A stretch of DNA of 64,000 nt from Phallusia mammillata (GCA_003260075.1 QLIY01000146.1:63178-127177); one strand, 5' to 3'; shown: positions 1 to 12,497, numbered from the stretch's first letter. Notes: generated from the letters alone by a model not told the origin. Numbers and translations are program-made.

Positions 1-738
1 AGCTAAACTGACTGATACAGCAGTATATTCAAGCAAACCAAGGCAAATTTACTGCCCAAAACTACCCACTTTCAAGCCCAATTCAGCTGAACACACATCA
101 AATTGTAAACAAATATCGCCATAACGCCCTTACAGAGCCCTGAAACAAACTCCGAACAGCTGTGTGTTAATCAACCAAGCGTAAAATAAATAAAAAATGG
201 CTGCAAAACATAAATTAGAAAAAAACACGTTTTTTCTGAATTTTGACTTTCTCCTTAGTGTAATTAATTTTTTTCAAATACTAACATATCATTTTTTTCG
301 AATAAATTGAAGCTAATATGCATAAGCTTTCAAACGCACCCCAGTTGTAAAAAATATCCGCACTAATATGATTTTTATCGCTGTTTACAACGAGGCATGT
401 GTCGGGGCGCATTTATACGCCCGCCGCAGTTAAAGGGTTAAAAGCAATTGGCGTAAAACACGCACCGATCCCGTGACAATTTTCTACAAAATAGGGTACA
501 CATAACCGAAATGTTTAATCTGAAACCTCTGTCTTACTGTTTTTGTTGTGATTGAAAGCAAGATTTGTGCTGCACAAAAAGGTATTGATAATATTTTACC
601 AAGGAAGTAGGGCTGTTGCCTTTTAACTTAATTCGAATAATTTGTAATCTTTTTATTCAATTATTAAAAATAGTTCTCCTAATCTATTATCGTTTTGTTA
701 AAATGCAAGTTAGACAAATTGTTTATTGATACACTTAC
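1..738. other. No gene recognised; diverged repeat
   Basis: No exon is supported. Positions about 440-640 resemble the intronic stretch at about 1965-2330 (shared motifs around GCGTAAAACAC and AGTAGGGCTGTTG), so it is a diverged dispersed repeat. Further 3' exons of the atlastin-like gene could lie here but I cannot show them. Confidence 0.4.
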
Positions 739-3700
739 TTTCGGACCAGATACGAGCTGTTCTGGCTTCGATTCTTGCTTCTGTCGCGCCAACGATTCTT
801 GCTTCTGTCGCGCCAACGATTCTTGCTTCTGTCGCGCCAACGATTCTTGCTTCTGTCGTGCCAACGATTTTTGTTTCTCCTGTTTTGCTACAAGTTTTGC
901 TACAGGAGAAAAATGACCCCGCAAAATACCGTCCAACATTTTTGGGCAGACCGCATCTGCACAAAAACCTCTCATAAAAGTTTTTTCGTGGTTTGAAGAA
1001 TGTAGTATCTAAGTTTGCAAAGCGTATACAATTCATGGTGTGTAAGCTACATTCTTCTTTAACCAATGCGTGGCACTACGGCCTATTAATATCATACAAA
1101 GTAGAGGAAACAAGCACCTGTAGAATCGTGATGGTTCTCTTGATTTGTGGGGGGGGGGGACTGGTGTGTAAGCTACATTCTTCTTTAACTAATGCGTGGC
1201 ACTACGGCATATTAATATCATACAAAGTAGAAGAAACAAGCACCTGTAGAATCGTGATGGTTCTCTTGATTTGTGTGCCTAATGCCAACTTTCACTTCAG
1301 GCCAAGGCAGTGTGCAACACAGGGCGTTTTCAAATAATTGATTTAGGATTGGCTCAATATCCCTACAGCACTTACGTACCAACTCCACTCCTTCATTGTA
1401 TCCAGGAAAAATCTTAAAAATTACGATAAAGATGTTTACGCTAATAAAATCCGTTACCATAGCAGCTTTACTGCTATGGACATAAAAAAAATCGAAAACT
1501 TTACTGCACACCCCGGAGCAAACTAAATTAGCGGGGGGGGGGTAAAATTACGATAAAGTATGTTTACGCTAATAAAATCCGTTACCATAGCATCTTTACT
1601 GCTATGGACATAAAAAAATCGAAAACTTTACTGCACACCCCGGAGCAAACTAAATTAGCCTGTGCTTACGTCGCAGAAGGTTAAAATATGTTTTCGTCTT
1701 TACCTATTTAGGACGCCTCACCTCAAGATATTGAAGCCTGTCTGCTTGTATGTTCTGAGAGAGGTTGAGTACTTGGAATGAACTCATAGGTTTGGTTAGC
1801 GAAAAGATGGAATTTATGTGTATGGGTCCGGAATCGAACAATCCTTGGGCTTCCATTAAACGAAACTTGGATGAAAAAGACTTATCAGAAAGGAAACAGT
1901 CTTTGGCGTTGAGAAAAATGTTTTCAAGTTGCCACATTTTTACGTGACATATTTTCGTGATAAAAGCAATTTGCGTAAAACACATACCGATATGCCGTAA
2001 CGGGTTTTCACAAAACTGGGTTCATTTAACACAAATATTGATTTAAAAATCTCTTCCACCCTTTTTTGGAAGATTTGTGGTGTAAAATAAGTTATCAATA
2101 ATGGGGGGGGGGAATAAAAGCAATTTGCGTAAAACACATACCGATAGGCCGTAACGGGTTTCCACAAAACTGGGTTCATTTAACACAAATATTGATTTAA
2201 AAATCCACCCTTTTTTGGAAGATTTGTGGTGTAAAATAAGTTATCAATAATATTTTACCAGGAAAGTAGGGCTGTTGTCACTTAAGTAATTTGTCATTTC
2301 TTAGAAATTGAAATAGTTTGTAAGCTCTTTATTAGCCATAGGTGTTGCTACCTTAAAACCGCTACCTTGAGAAGGTAAAAAAATGGTATGAATACAACGC
2401 GGTGAACAAAAACAATTTGTAAACTAGGAAAATATTAGAAGTTATCTTAATGTTTTTTTTTGGAAAAAAAAGCTGAAAGCAAAACACGTAAGGCACAAAC
2501 TTCTTTATGCTGAAAGGTTTCTGCGAAAAAAGGTTCATCCCACAACCAGCACACTCCTGGTGTACATTGCACTGATTCACCATGCCATCCCAATTCTCTG
2601 CTTAATTCCCTTGGTTCTGTTTGAGGCCACGTTTCTGACTACAAAGTAAGGCGTTATTTTGTTGAAGTGCGTTTGTTCACCAACAAGCATACCTCCTTGT
2701 TTGGCATCAAATAACGCCAGGCAAAATTCAGCAAGAACGATTTTCCTTTTTTACATGGTCCAGTTGTAGAGATGATGAGCACTGGTTGGTGAACAAAGCT
2801 TGACGGACGAAAAATCCATTCGAGAACATTCCAGCCAATAATAGGTTTTCCATTCTTGCCACAGTGAGCCAATTGCAATGTTTTGTAGCCCGAAGAATTT
2901 TGGTATTCTAAAAAAATCAACCGAACAAAAAAAAATAAAAAATTAACAACAATAATTTGATTTGCACGGGTTAACCGCGCCTATGTCATATAGGACAACG
3001 TGGCACTAAAATCAGTTGCGAGTCTTTGGTCTAAAGCTTTAACCCATGTTGGACTGTGAAACAACCGGGATTTGACGGGGATTGGAATAATTGAATGAAC
3101 GTTGTGATCACCAAATACAAATGCTTACATTAATGGTCTTTCAGGTTTTCCAAGAAAATACGTTAAATTTTTTATGGCAAAGAATCAGAGTGTTATCATT
3201 AAGATAATGTTTTATGATTGCTTTAAAAAAATCAGCTCGATTCGACTTGCTTGCTCAGGGTTTGCGAGGCAGTCAAATTGGAAAACGGATGATTCAACTG
3301 AATTGTAAAATAATTTTAAACTTTGCATATTTTCTGTGCATTTTTTAAGATCTATTTGTGACTTTTTGATCTGGTGTTTACTTGCGGGGGGGGGGCATAT
3401 TTTATGATGGTTTCAAAAAAATAAGCTCGATTCGACTTGCTTGCTCAGGGCTTGCGAGGCAGTCAAATTGGACAACGGATGATTCAACTGAATTGCAAAA
3501 AAATTTTAAACTTTGCAATATTTTCTCTGCATTTTTTTAAGATGCAGTTGTGACTTTTTGATCTGGTGTTTACTTGATCTAACGAGTGTTTAGTCCTGTG
3601 CTGTGATTGGTCACTGTCTTGGTGCAGAAGCAGGGCTAGAGCCAATCGCAAGAACAAATGCGTTTAAGGCAGTTTAAGGCATTGGTTCTCAACCTTTCTT

Positions 3701-4255
3701 GGACCGTGACCCCCTAAAAGCAACTTTTTGGCTTCGTGCCCCCTTCAAGTAACCCTATAGGTCCTGTGGCCCCATTAAAAGTTAAAATGGCAACCCGTGT
3801 TGAAATTCGGTACTAATTTGGCTTTAAACAGTTCGAATATAGAGTGAACAAGAATCTGTCATCGTGAAAAACCTTACTGTAGACAAATAGTGTGTAAAAT
3901 AGTCAATTAATTAGGGAATATAACTATTTGCACCACACACTTAGTTATGCTCATCAAAACGAAAAAAGGCTTTTACTTTTAGTGGGTGTTTCTGGCGAAT
4001 CTACACCCATGGGCCCCCGGAACACAGCTTGTGGCTCCCCTGGGGGACCATGGGCCCTGGTTTAGAACCACTTGTTTAAGGCCTTTTTTGAACTTTAAAT
4101 AAAACCTCACTGGTTCATTTTCAGACGTGCAATACAACTTTACATCGGTTCCATTACTTTGTCCTAATAAGTTCAAACGTTTGACAAGCGGACGGTAATA
4201 TCGGTAACGGTATCGGTTTATTATTTAAGGTAGGCGGTTTACCTTTATAACTTAT

Positions 4256-4338
<83 letters not shown>

Positions 4339-4689
4339 TATACCTGCATTTTGCTGTGTAGTTCCTTGTTCTGCTGTCTGCGCATACAGCTCCGTATCGA
4401 ATGGTCGGTACTGCAAACAAAATGTAACACGGAACCATAACAACTTATTTGCAATTTTGCATTAAATGTCCATGGTTACTCACGCGACTCTTATTCGTCA
4501 TGTTGTATGAATCTTGGGGGGGGGGCTATACCTGCATTTTGTTGTGTAGTTCCTTGTTCTGTTGTCTGTGCATACAGCTCCCCATCGAATGGCTGGTACT
4601 GCAAACAAAATGTAACACGGAACGATAACAACTTATTTGTAATTTTGCATTAAACGTCCATGGTTACTCACGCGACTCTTATTCGTCAT
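739..4689 (-). CDS. Divergent atlastin-like (GB1/RHD3-type) GTPase, incomplete model
   Basis: Atlastins are membrane GTPases that fuse ER tubules. Pieces in order: possible start ATG at 4687-4689 (exon 4672-4689); exon 4532-4598 with an allelic copy at 4344-4410; exon 2693-2907 with P-loop GPCKKGKS followed by FLLNF, as in atlastin GAFRKGKSFLLDF; exon about 2501-2598 with WHGESVQCTPGV, matching the switch-I region; exon 1722-1865 with MEAQGLFDS and VLNLSQNIQ, matching MDTQGTFDS and VYNLSQNIQ; exon 1244 to about 1490 with CCTLPWPEVKVG, matching CFLLPHPGLKVA; exon 739 to about 970 with CPKMLDGIL and in-frame octapeptide repeats. Phases agree for the first three exons; joins between the later ones are unresolved and a small exon may be missing between 1244 and 1722. 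No membrane hairpin was found, so the 3' end may lie below position 739 or outside the window. Several GTPase residues differ (see findings). G-runs at 4516, 2103, 1534 and 1149 are assembly joins. Confidence 0.72.
769..880 (-). repeat. 24-bp coding minisatellite, about 4.7 units
   Basis: Four consecutive 24-bp units (769-792, 793-816, 817-840, 841-864) plus a partial fifth. Units are near identical; the fourth has one C-to-T change. On the minus strand each unit encodes RQKQESLA, and 24 bp keeps the frame. It lies in the last recognised exon of the atlastin-like gene, just before a GTAAGT donor at 738. Spacers and arrays typical of CRISPR are absent. Confidence 0.85.
3680..4073. mobile_element. 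hAT-like non-autonomous element (GGTTCTCAACC family)
   Basis: Inverted ends GGTTCTCAACC and GGTTTAGAACC flank about 390 bp without a transposase frame. The octamer GTTTAAGG directly flanks both sides (3672-3679 and 4074-4081), as expected of the 8-bp hAT target duplication. The left end closely matches the element at 60276, so both belong to one family. It sits in the first part of the atlastin-like gene. Confidence 0.75.
4257..4337. repeat. Poly-G run of about 81 bases
   Basis: An uninterrupted G homopolymer. The DNA right after it (exon copy 4344-4410) recurs after the shorter G-run at 4516, so this is probably an assembly or read artefact. Proline- or glycine-only translations across it are meaningless. 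Confidence 0.8.
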
Positions 4690-6117
4690 GTTGTATGAAT
4701 CTTGTTCCTCTTTTATTGTTATGAACAAGGCAGTACACCCTATACCCCTAAACAGATCGACAATAGATAAACAACTTGCTGATACCAGACATACTGAATT
4801 TGTTGCACGCCTGGGAAAAAACATGTGTCAGTATGCTTGTTTTTAGATAATAATGTACAAACACAATTTAATTTATCATTTTTCAAACTTACAGGAAGAC
4901 ATTTTCATTAAACTTGCATGTTTTTCTGTTGTAACAATACGAAAACAAGACTTTTTGGCGCCCCACTAATTAAAGCCTCTAAAAACAAGAACGACCCAAA
5001 AATCGGCTAGCATGTTTGTGTAGCTTTGCTCTGGTCTCGGGTTACCGTGTTTCATCATAACACTTCACTATGTAACTGTAGCGCGCTCAGCCATTGTGGA
5101 CCAATGACGCCTCATAGCGTTTTAACGTTGCGCAGCTACTTCAGCTCTATTGAATACTTTAGTGCACATGTGTCGCTACGTCTTTTTCCACTAAGCGAAA
5201 TAAACCCAACACACTCATCTGGGGAGCATCATCGGTCCGAATTTATCGGGGGAGGCAACATATTGCTCTGCAGACATGTCTCGAACTACCAGCTTTTTTT
5301 CTGTGACGTAACAATACCCCTGGATTTCTTCCTCTGCTGCGCATTTAAAAAAATAGTTTCGAGTTTTGTTGGGGCCGCTCTGATGTGAAACGAGTGTGTG
5401 GTTACGTCGGTTTTGCAATGTTGGCATCATATTTTATTTACCATTAAAGTTGTTTTGTTTACCCTATAATTGAACGCATGCGTATTATGTGAGTAGAATC
5501 CGCTTTGCCGATGTCGTACAACATTTTGGTTGCCTATTAACTCTTGTCGAAAACTCTGGAAAGTACGTATAAGTAGTTCATTTCAAGGCATTTTTCTGAG
5601 CCTATGTTCTGTTTGCAGAAAAATGTGTTTGATTTTTTAAAAAGACTTTTAAAAAACTTCCTAATTATATAAAATTTGATTTCAAAGTTTATTAAACCTA
5701 CGAAGTCCTCAAATGTTATGTTTTGCTCTGTAGCATAACCTATAATTTAACCTATAATTAAAATGTGTAACCCTTTTCACAATGGGGGGGGGGTAAGTCC
5801 TCAAATGTTATGTTTTGCTCTGTAGCACCACAATTTAACCTATAATTTAACCTATAATTAAAATGTGTAACCCTTTTCACAATGTTCGAATTGAATGAAA
5901 ATTGGACAGCTTGTAGAATTTGCTATTCATTTTTTTTGTTTTACCCCATCATGCCACTACTTACTCCTTCGTTTCTTTGAAAAAGAACGTTTAAAAGGAC
6001 ATACTTCAAACAATATCTGGCGTGAATCTAAATTTATATAGTTTATACTCTACATAGTATTATTATTTAAGCCCAGTGCCGATCACTGCGTTTTACCTTA
6101 CAACACTAAACGTTCAC

Positions 6118-6320
6118 ATGGTTATCTCTTCAAATGCATTATCTACACCTTTGCATGTGTGGGGACCCATGAGCTTCTGCTTGCAGAAACAACTAAAGTT
6201 ATAAAAGACAGTAGATGGTATGGGACCCAATATAAAATAAGCATAGGAAATATATCAATGTTTTAAAATAGGTTGTAGTGTATACGCAAGGGCAATATGT
6301 GCTAAACCACCCTTCTGGTT
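6118..6320 (-). repeat. Dispersed repeat, inverted relative to 44518-44725
   Basis: About 200 bp here matches the reverse complement of 44518-44725. Shared landmarks are a CCCATGAG motif, TTATAAAAGACAGT and TGGGACCCAATATA. No terminal structure was recognised. Confidence 0.7.
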
Positions 6321-6943
6321 ATAATCGGGTCGGCATAGTTGTGGAAGTGTTTTAAGCAATTCTTGCCGATCTCTCGTCAGCTGCACTAATGCGACCTTTT
6401 AGGTTGAAACAGTGTGCACTGTCCACAGCTTATAGTTCTCTTTAAATTTCGAGGATAGTTTCTTACCAGTAACACTGCTCATGAGCGCCGGCAGACAATT
6501 TTTCGCAGATGTTCTATACATGCATATATACATAGTTATGTTGATGGAATACAAAATCAAATATCCATCAACCTATATGGGTCTAAATCCTTTACTTCCC
6601 CCTTTGCCTTACGTGCCGGCGGACTGCACTTTCTGGTCATTGACAAGGGGGGGGGGCATAGTTATGTTGATGGAATACAAAATCAAATATCCATGTACCA
6701 ATATGGGTCTAAATCCTTTACTTCCCCTTTGCCTTACGTGCCGGCGGACTGCACTTTCTGGTCATTGACAATTAATTGGCCAATGTATACTTCAAAAATC
6801 AACCTGGCGCAAATCAGACGCCTGTTTGCACGAATGGCAGCAATAAACTTTCCTCTTTTTACTTCGTTTATACTGCGAGGCTATAGATTTTACGACCAGT
6901 GGAAATGTGAAGCACTTTAAAATATTTAGTCATGGGTGTAGAC

Positions 6944-7625
6944 CAGCGGTTCTATAACTGAGGTCCGCTCGGTCTTTAAGGGATCGTGAGGCAATTTTGG
7001 GGGGACCGCGAAAAAGTTGAAGCACCTCTATAATCTTATTTGGCGTATGTTTGTGCCACTGAATCAGTTTAAATCAAAGTAGAATTGAGAATCGACGGGG
7101 GGGGGGATGTTTGTGTCACTGAATCAGTTTAAATCAAAGTAGAATTGAGAATCGACTGTCTCCATTCCTAACACAATAGCCTTTATTGCAAAACAACTAC
7201 GAAAAATGCAATTACTTGCGCGCATTTGTAATGTTTTTTGTGTTGTCTGCGATGTCATAAGCTGTCTTTAGATCATTGTTATGTGCAATTTTGCATAACT
7301 AGCTAAAATCCTACAATCGGGGGGGGGGGATTATTTTTTCTTAAATGAGTACAACATACGTCTGTCGGCTTTGAACTTTCTTAAAACTCAGCAAAACATG
7401 TACGTAGCCTACATCTGTCGGTTTTTCTTCTCCAGCAAGAAGTTCTGAAGCAATCTCGTCGATTCCTTAATGACTACAGCAGGGCGTGGTAGCTTGACCA
7501 ATCACAAGAGCAGAAAAGGGGGGGGGGCTTAAATACACATTCAAGCTTTAAGGACCGCGAGCCCTTGAAATAATGGCAAAGGAATCATTTTGAAAAAAAA
7601 ATATGAAAACGTTTGAGAACCACTG
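6944..7625. mobile_element. hAT-like element with 8-bp target duplication
   Basis: Ends CAGCGGTTCT and AGAACCACTG are inverted repeats. GTGTAGAC flanks both sides (6936-6943 and 7626-7633). No transposase frame. Three G-run joins lie inside, and part of the interior is a misplaced copy of the DNA just downstream, so the true element is shorter than it appears. Confidence 0.75.
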
Positions 7626-8753
7626 GTGTAGACAAACTGGTTATTATTTTCCTTAAATAAACTGTAAAAAAGCTTTAGGCTAACCTTGTTTTATCTTTCT
7701 ATCACACTTTTTTTTTCTTAAATGAACACAACATACGTCTGTCGGCTTTGAACTTTCTTATAGCTCAGCACAACATGTACGTAGCCTACGTCTGTCGGTT
7801 TTTCTTCTCCAGTAAGAAGTTCTAAAGCAATCTGGTCGATTCCTTCATGACTACAGCAGGGCGTGGTAGCTTGACCAATCACAAGAGCAGAAAAATAAAA
7901 TTTTCCACTCAAACAAAAGCATGCTCCCATGGGGAGTTGGCAAATGTATTACCCGGGGAAACCCTAAGGTACCGGAGCAGCCAAAAATATCACTTTGTTG
8001 TCGAAAACAAAAGTGAGACCCTTGGACTGTTCACTGTTCGTAAGTTGAAACAATCATGGCGCCGTATCCCGTATCGTTTTACTGAGACCGTAGACTATAC
8101 CAAGCAGAAACTGTACATTGTCCGCCAAGCGACAACAGAAATGGGGCAACAATCTTTGCAGATAAGCAACGGATTAAACAAAAATCTTGTTTACATGTTT
8201 CATTTTTAAACATATGTACAACGAACCCTGGAAAATATTTCTTTCGCCAAGAAAAACGTTCCGAATTAGGCCAATCTCCCAAGCGTTTCCATATAGCAGG
8301 GGTAGCCAACTTGTTAGTCGTTATAAGATCGACGAAATTTTTTTAATCGTACACGATCGACTGATCAGTAATAATTTAGACTGCAAGTAACACGCAAATT
8401 TCTGAGATTTGATTGACAATTACCACAAATTTATATTCATGAGCTTTGTTGTCAAGCATCATTTAGTTTATGTGGCAATAAATAGTCGGTTGTGTAGGCT
8501 GCATAGCCTATTTTAGTCAGTGGAATATTTAGGTGTAGGGATCCCGTCAAAGACAGCATTAACTGTAAAATGATTTAACTGTGTAGTATTAATTTATTTT
8601 AAAATTGTTTTCAAATGAATAAGCTTTTGATAAGTAATGGAGAATTTAGTGGCGATCGACTAGTCACAAGCAGACATTCAAGCGATTGATTGCGATCGAC
8701 GTGTTGGCCACGTCTGACATATTGCAAGGCTTATAGAGTAAAAAAATCTTGCC

Positions 8754-8828
8754 TGCGGTGGGCTTTGAACCCAGGACAGGAGTCTCCCGAGACTCGCGCT
8801 CTTTCAGCAGAGCTACACAGGTTTCGTA
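8754..8828 (-). tRNA. tRNA-like sequence or tRNA-derived SINE head
   Basis: On the minus strand an A-box-like stretch (TAGCTCTGCTGAAAGAG) and a B box (GGGTTCAAAGCCC) are correctly spaced. A 4-bp D stem (GCTC/GAGC), an anticodon-like stem (GAGTC/GACTC) and most of an acceptor stem (CCTGTG/CGCAGG) can be drawn. The anticodon loop would have six instead of seven bases, so it is probably a pseudogene or SINE rather than a working tRNA. Confidence 0.5.
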
Positions 8829-10481
8829 GTGTAGGCCTACCCGTCGAAAGTCGATTCACAATTAGATCCGTTCCCTGCTTTGTATGCTGCACATGTCAGC
8901 TTAGTAGCCTACCAGGGGATCGCCTGTTCGACCTTATCAGCTAAGATAAGTATATTCATACTGGGATCAGCCCTAAAGCGTCGTTGCACACCGGCGATCA
9001 CAGCACTCATTGTAAATCGTAGTAGCCTACGGTACAATGCCGTGATGGCTGGTTTATATTGTTTCATAAAAGTTAGGCTACTAGGCAATTAAAATCCTAA
9101 AAAATGAAAAAAATACCGAAATGTGTCCGCGTAGCCTACCACCAAGAATGCTATCGTAGGCCATCAATTGGGAACCACTGCTTTAACAAAACATTATTTT
9201 TCTAGGTATCGTATCTGACATCTTCAATAGGCTTTTGTTTTCAAAAAAATATATAATTTGTAATATAAGTTTCGCTTGATTGGCATGGATGCGTCCAGTA
9301 ACTTTGTGACATTTTCAAGTTGTGTTGCCGTATTGTTTTCCTGTTTATCTCGTGTGGGTTCTGCGGTTCACTTGAGGTCAAGAAGGTAACGTCATGTCAA
9401 GTGTTTGGAAAATGTTTGTTTTTAACGTTATTTATTATTTTAAACCTTCACCTGACCCGAATAGTCCTAACCGCCGGCATTTCTACAAGTCTGCAAAAGA
9501 AAGAAAGATAAAAATTAAATTTTTATTAAGTATTCGACATTTGACCTAAAGTGAACCGGACTCCAGTGACGCCAGTTTTTGGCGTCAAAGTATCTACCAA
9601 GGTCCTCTTCTAGGTAAAATATATGCTGTCCAGCATTGTTTGTAACTTTGTAATAGAGCCTCATGGAGGCTGAACCTGGGAAACAAAGCCAAATTAATAC
9701 AGCGGGTATGGAAAAAACAAACACAAATTGTTTTGATTTTACATGTTTTTTTTTGCAAATTGAAGTACAAAATTAAAATTACAGAGTGTGTACTGTGTGT
9801 TGAATAAAAGGTAAGCTAAGGGGGGGGGGGTACAAGTCTGCAAAAGAAAGAAAGATAAAAATTAAACTTTTATTAAGTATGTGAATGTGACATTTGACCT
9901 AAAGTGAACCGGACTCCAGTGCCGCCAGTTTTTGGCGTCAAAGTATCTACCAAGGTCCTCTAGGTAAAATATATGTTGTCCAGCATTGTTTGTAATAGAG
10001 CCTCATGGAGGCTGAGCCTGGGAAACAAAGCCAAATTAATACAGCGGGTATGGGAAAAACAAACACAAATTGTTTTGATTTTACATGTTTTTTTGCAAAG
10101 TAAAATGCAAAACTTAAAATTACAGAGTGTGTACTGTGTGTTGAATAAAAGGTAAGCTAAGGAAAACAAAATGCCCAACAAACTGATATATACCTAAACA
10201 ATGCAGGTGAAATAAATCAAATGATATTTAGTAAACTTAAAAATGGGTTAGATTTTGTAACAAATATTTTGGATCAGGATTATAGTGTGAATATTTTTAG
10301 CAAGTGTATCCTAATCTAATTTGCTCTTTTTAGACTGGTTAATATAAAAAATAACTTAACTTTACAATATCTAATATGGTTTGCTCCTTGTCTGATATCA
10401 AATGGAACCTTTAAAGAGAATTGCAACTGCATTTGTTTTGGGACATCGATGTAAACATTTTTAATTGTGCACATTTCTTAG

Positions 10482-12168
10482 ACCTGTGTCTTTTACTTCC
10501 TGCATTTACTCAAGCACCCTTCCAAAATCACACAAACACACAGAGAAAAATGATTTAATGTCAAAAGAAGACACAGAAAACAGCAATAATTCTGCATCTA
10601 AAGAAAGCAAATCGTCACTTGCTGTTTGGAATGGAAAACCACAATTTCCAGATCTAATACATGAAGTACCAAGCGAAGTTGGATTTTGGAAAACAGAAAA
10701 GGGACTAAAGTTAAAAGATCAAGTCTGGACAGGTTTTGGCAGATTTATGCGGGTTTTGTTTTCTCCTGAAAAATATGACAATGCATGGGAAAAGTCAGAG
10801 ACCTACAGAGTTTTCAGACCAAATCGACTAAATCGTGGTGGGGGGGGGGTTCCAACAAACAGATATATACCTAAGCAATGCAGGTGAAATAAATCAAATG
10901 ATATTTAGTAAACTTAAAAATGTGTTAGATTTTGTAACAAATATTTTGGATCAGGATTATAGTGTGAATATGGGGGGGGGGAAATTATGCACATTTCTTA
11001 GACCTGTGTCTTTTACTTCCTGTATTTACTCAAGCACTCTTCCAAAATCACAAAACCACAGTGAAGAAAACGATCTAACGTCAAAAGAAGACACAAAAAA
11101 ACAAAATAATTCTGCGCCAGAAGAAAAAAACTCGTCTCTTGCTGTGTGGAACGGAAAACCACAATTTCCAGATCTAATACATGAAGTACCAAGTGAAGTT
11201 GGATTTTGGAAAACAGAAAAGGGACTAAAGTTAAAAGATCAAGTCTGGACAGGTTTTGGCAGATTTATGCGGGTTATGTTTTCACCAGAAAAATATGAAT
11301 GCATGGGAGAAGTCAGAGACCTACAGAGTTTTCAGACCAAATCGACTAAATCGTGGTGATGCTTTGCTTTGTGAAAAACATGGCCACGAATGGGCTGCTG
11401 GTTACTTGGTGTTTCGTCTTGGCGGCGCTTTAAAATTGACCACTGATGACCGCTGGCTTGATGACCACAGATCAATTAGAACACCAGAAAGAAAAGATTT
11501 CATCATAGAAGCTATTGACCTACGAACCTCATTGGTAAATGACATTGGATTGAAACATTTGGAAAAACTTGGCTATGTTCGGTACCTAAATTTCGCAGAT
11601 TGTCCTCTATTTGATAATGCATGTATGTCGCGGTTGCACCCAGTTGCTGATACTTTAGAATATTTAGACATAAGTGGTACTCAAGTAACAGTAGAGGGGT
11701 TCTCGTATTTCCGTGTGTTTCCGCATTTAAAATGGTTGAATATAAGCCGGTTACAAAATCCAAACACAGTAAAAAACCTTTTGCCATTCCTGCTTGAAAT
11801 TTTGCCTTATGAGGGGGGGGGGGGGGGGGGGAAAGCATTTGGAAAAACTTGGTTATGTTCGTTACCTAAATTTTGCAGATTGTCCCTTGTTTGATAATGC
11901 ATGTATGTCGCGGCTGCACCCAGTCGCTGATACATTAGAATATTTAGACATAAGCGGTACTCAAGTAACAGTAGAGGGGTTTTCGTATTTGCGTGTGTTT
12001 CCGCATTTAAAATGGTTAAACATAAGCCGGTTAAAAAATCCCACCACAGTAAAAAACCTTTTGCCATTCCTGCTTGAAATTTTGCCTTATGATTGTGTAG
12101 TAGTTTGTGATGATTCACGAAAAGCTTTGGCATATGGAAGTCCTACTGCGTTTCGTGACCACAAAGGG
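10482..12168 (+). CDS. DMAC2: DMAC2-like mitochondrial leucine-rich-repeat protein, split into allelic fragments
   Basis: DMAC2 and its relative ATP5S/DMAC2L are mitochondrial LRR proteins; DMAC2 acts in assembly of the distal arm of complex I. The protein shows PQFPDLIHEVPSEVGFW, a VFRPNRLNRGDALLCEKHGHEW block, then LRR-like steps YVRYLNFADC, LEYLDISGTQVT and LKWLNISRL, ending near YGSPTAFRDHK. Four overlapping copies separated by G-runs cover it: 10482-10839, 10852-10970, 11002-11812 and 11833-12168. The exon starts after TTCTTAG at 10481. A possible first exon at 9973-10151 reads as a basic presequence starting MLSSIVCNRASWRLSL and ends in the right phase, but its allelic copy near 9624 carries an 8-bp insertion that breaks it. 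The stop codon is lost at the 12166 G-run. Copy 11002-11812 has a 2-bp deletion near 11297 relative to copy one. Confidence 0.8.
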
Positions 12169-12497
12169 GGGGGGGACAATAAATGCATGTTTTCCATTTC
12201 CAAACTAAGTTTGCTTTGATTTTTTCAGTCCAACTATAGGTTTCATGTCGAAACAATTGTAGTCTGGTATTGCAGTCATGAACAGTGTTTTGCCCAAACA
12301 GCATGTTTTGTTTGTGCAAAACAGTATTCAAAGTGTCTTTGCCAAAACTGTCAGTCCAGCTGTTATTATTCCATGCCGGAAAAGGGTTTATTATGGATCT
12401 GGAAAACATAAAGGTGGAATGATTGGGGGGGGGGTGTAAAAAAAGCTGAAAAGTATCCACCTATTGTTTAAAGTTATGCAATTTCATCTACACTTTC

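Larger units (their letters stand above)
4690..9970. other. Repeat-rich stretch without recognised gene
   Basis: No frame resembles a known protein and none shows a coherent exon chain. It holds G-run joins with flanking duplication (5784, 6650, 7097, 7319, 7517, 9820), a hAT-like element at 6944, a tRNA-like sequence near 8754, and a dispersed repeat at 6118 shared in inverted orientation with 44518. Positions 7330-7520 are a second copy of about 7712-7895. Confidence 0.55.

Noticed and set aside
769-880. CRISPR-like direct repeats
   Set aside because: Units are contiguous without spacers, keep a coding frame, and the host is an animal.
4154-4454. Frames encoding long polyproline
   Set aside because: They are translations of the 81-base G-run; the real exon beside it (4344-4410) is read separately and the run is probably an artefact.
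8298-9179. Single hAT element from CAGGGGTAGCC to GGGAACCACTG
   Set aside because: The two ends are not inverted repeats of each other and the flanking octamers differ; probably fragments of different elements.
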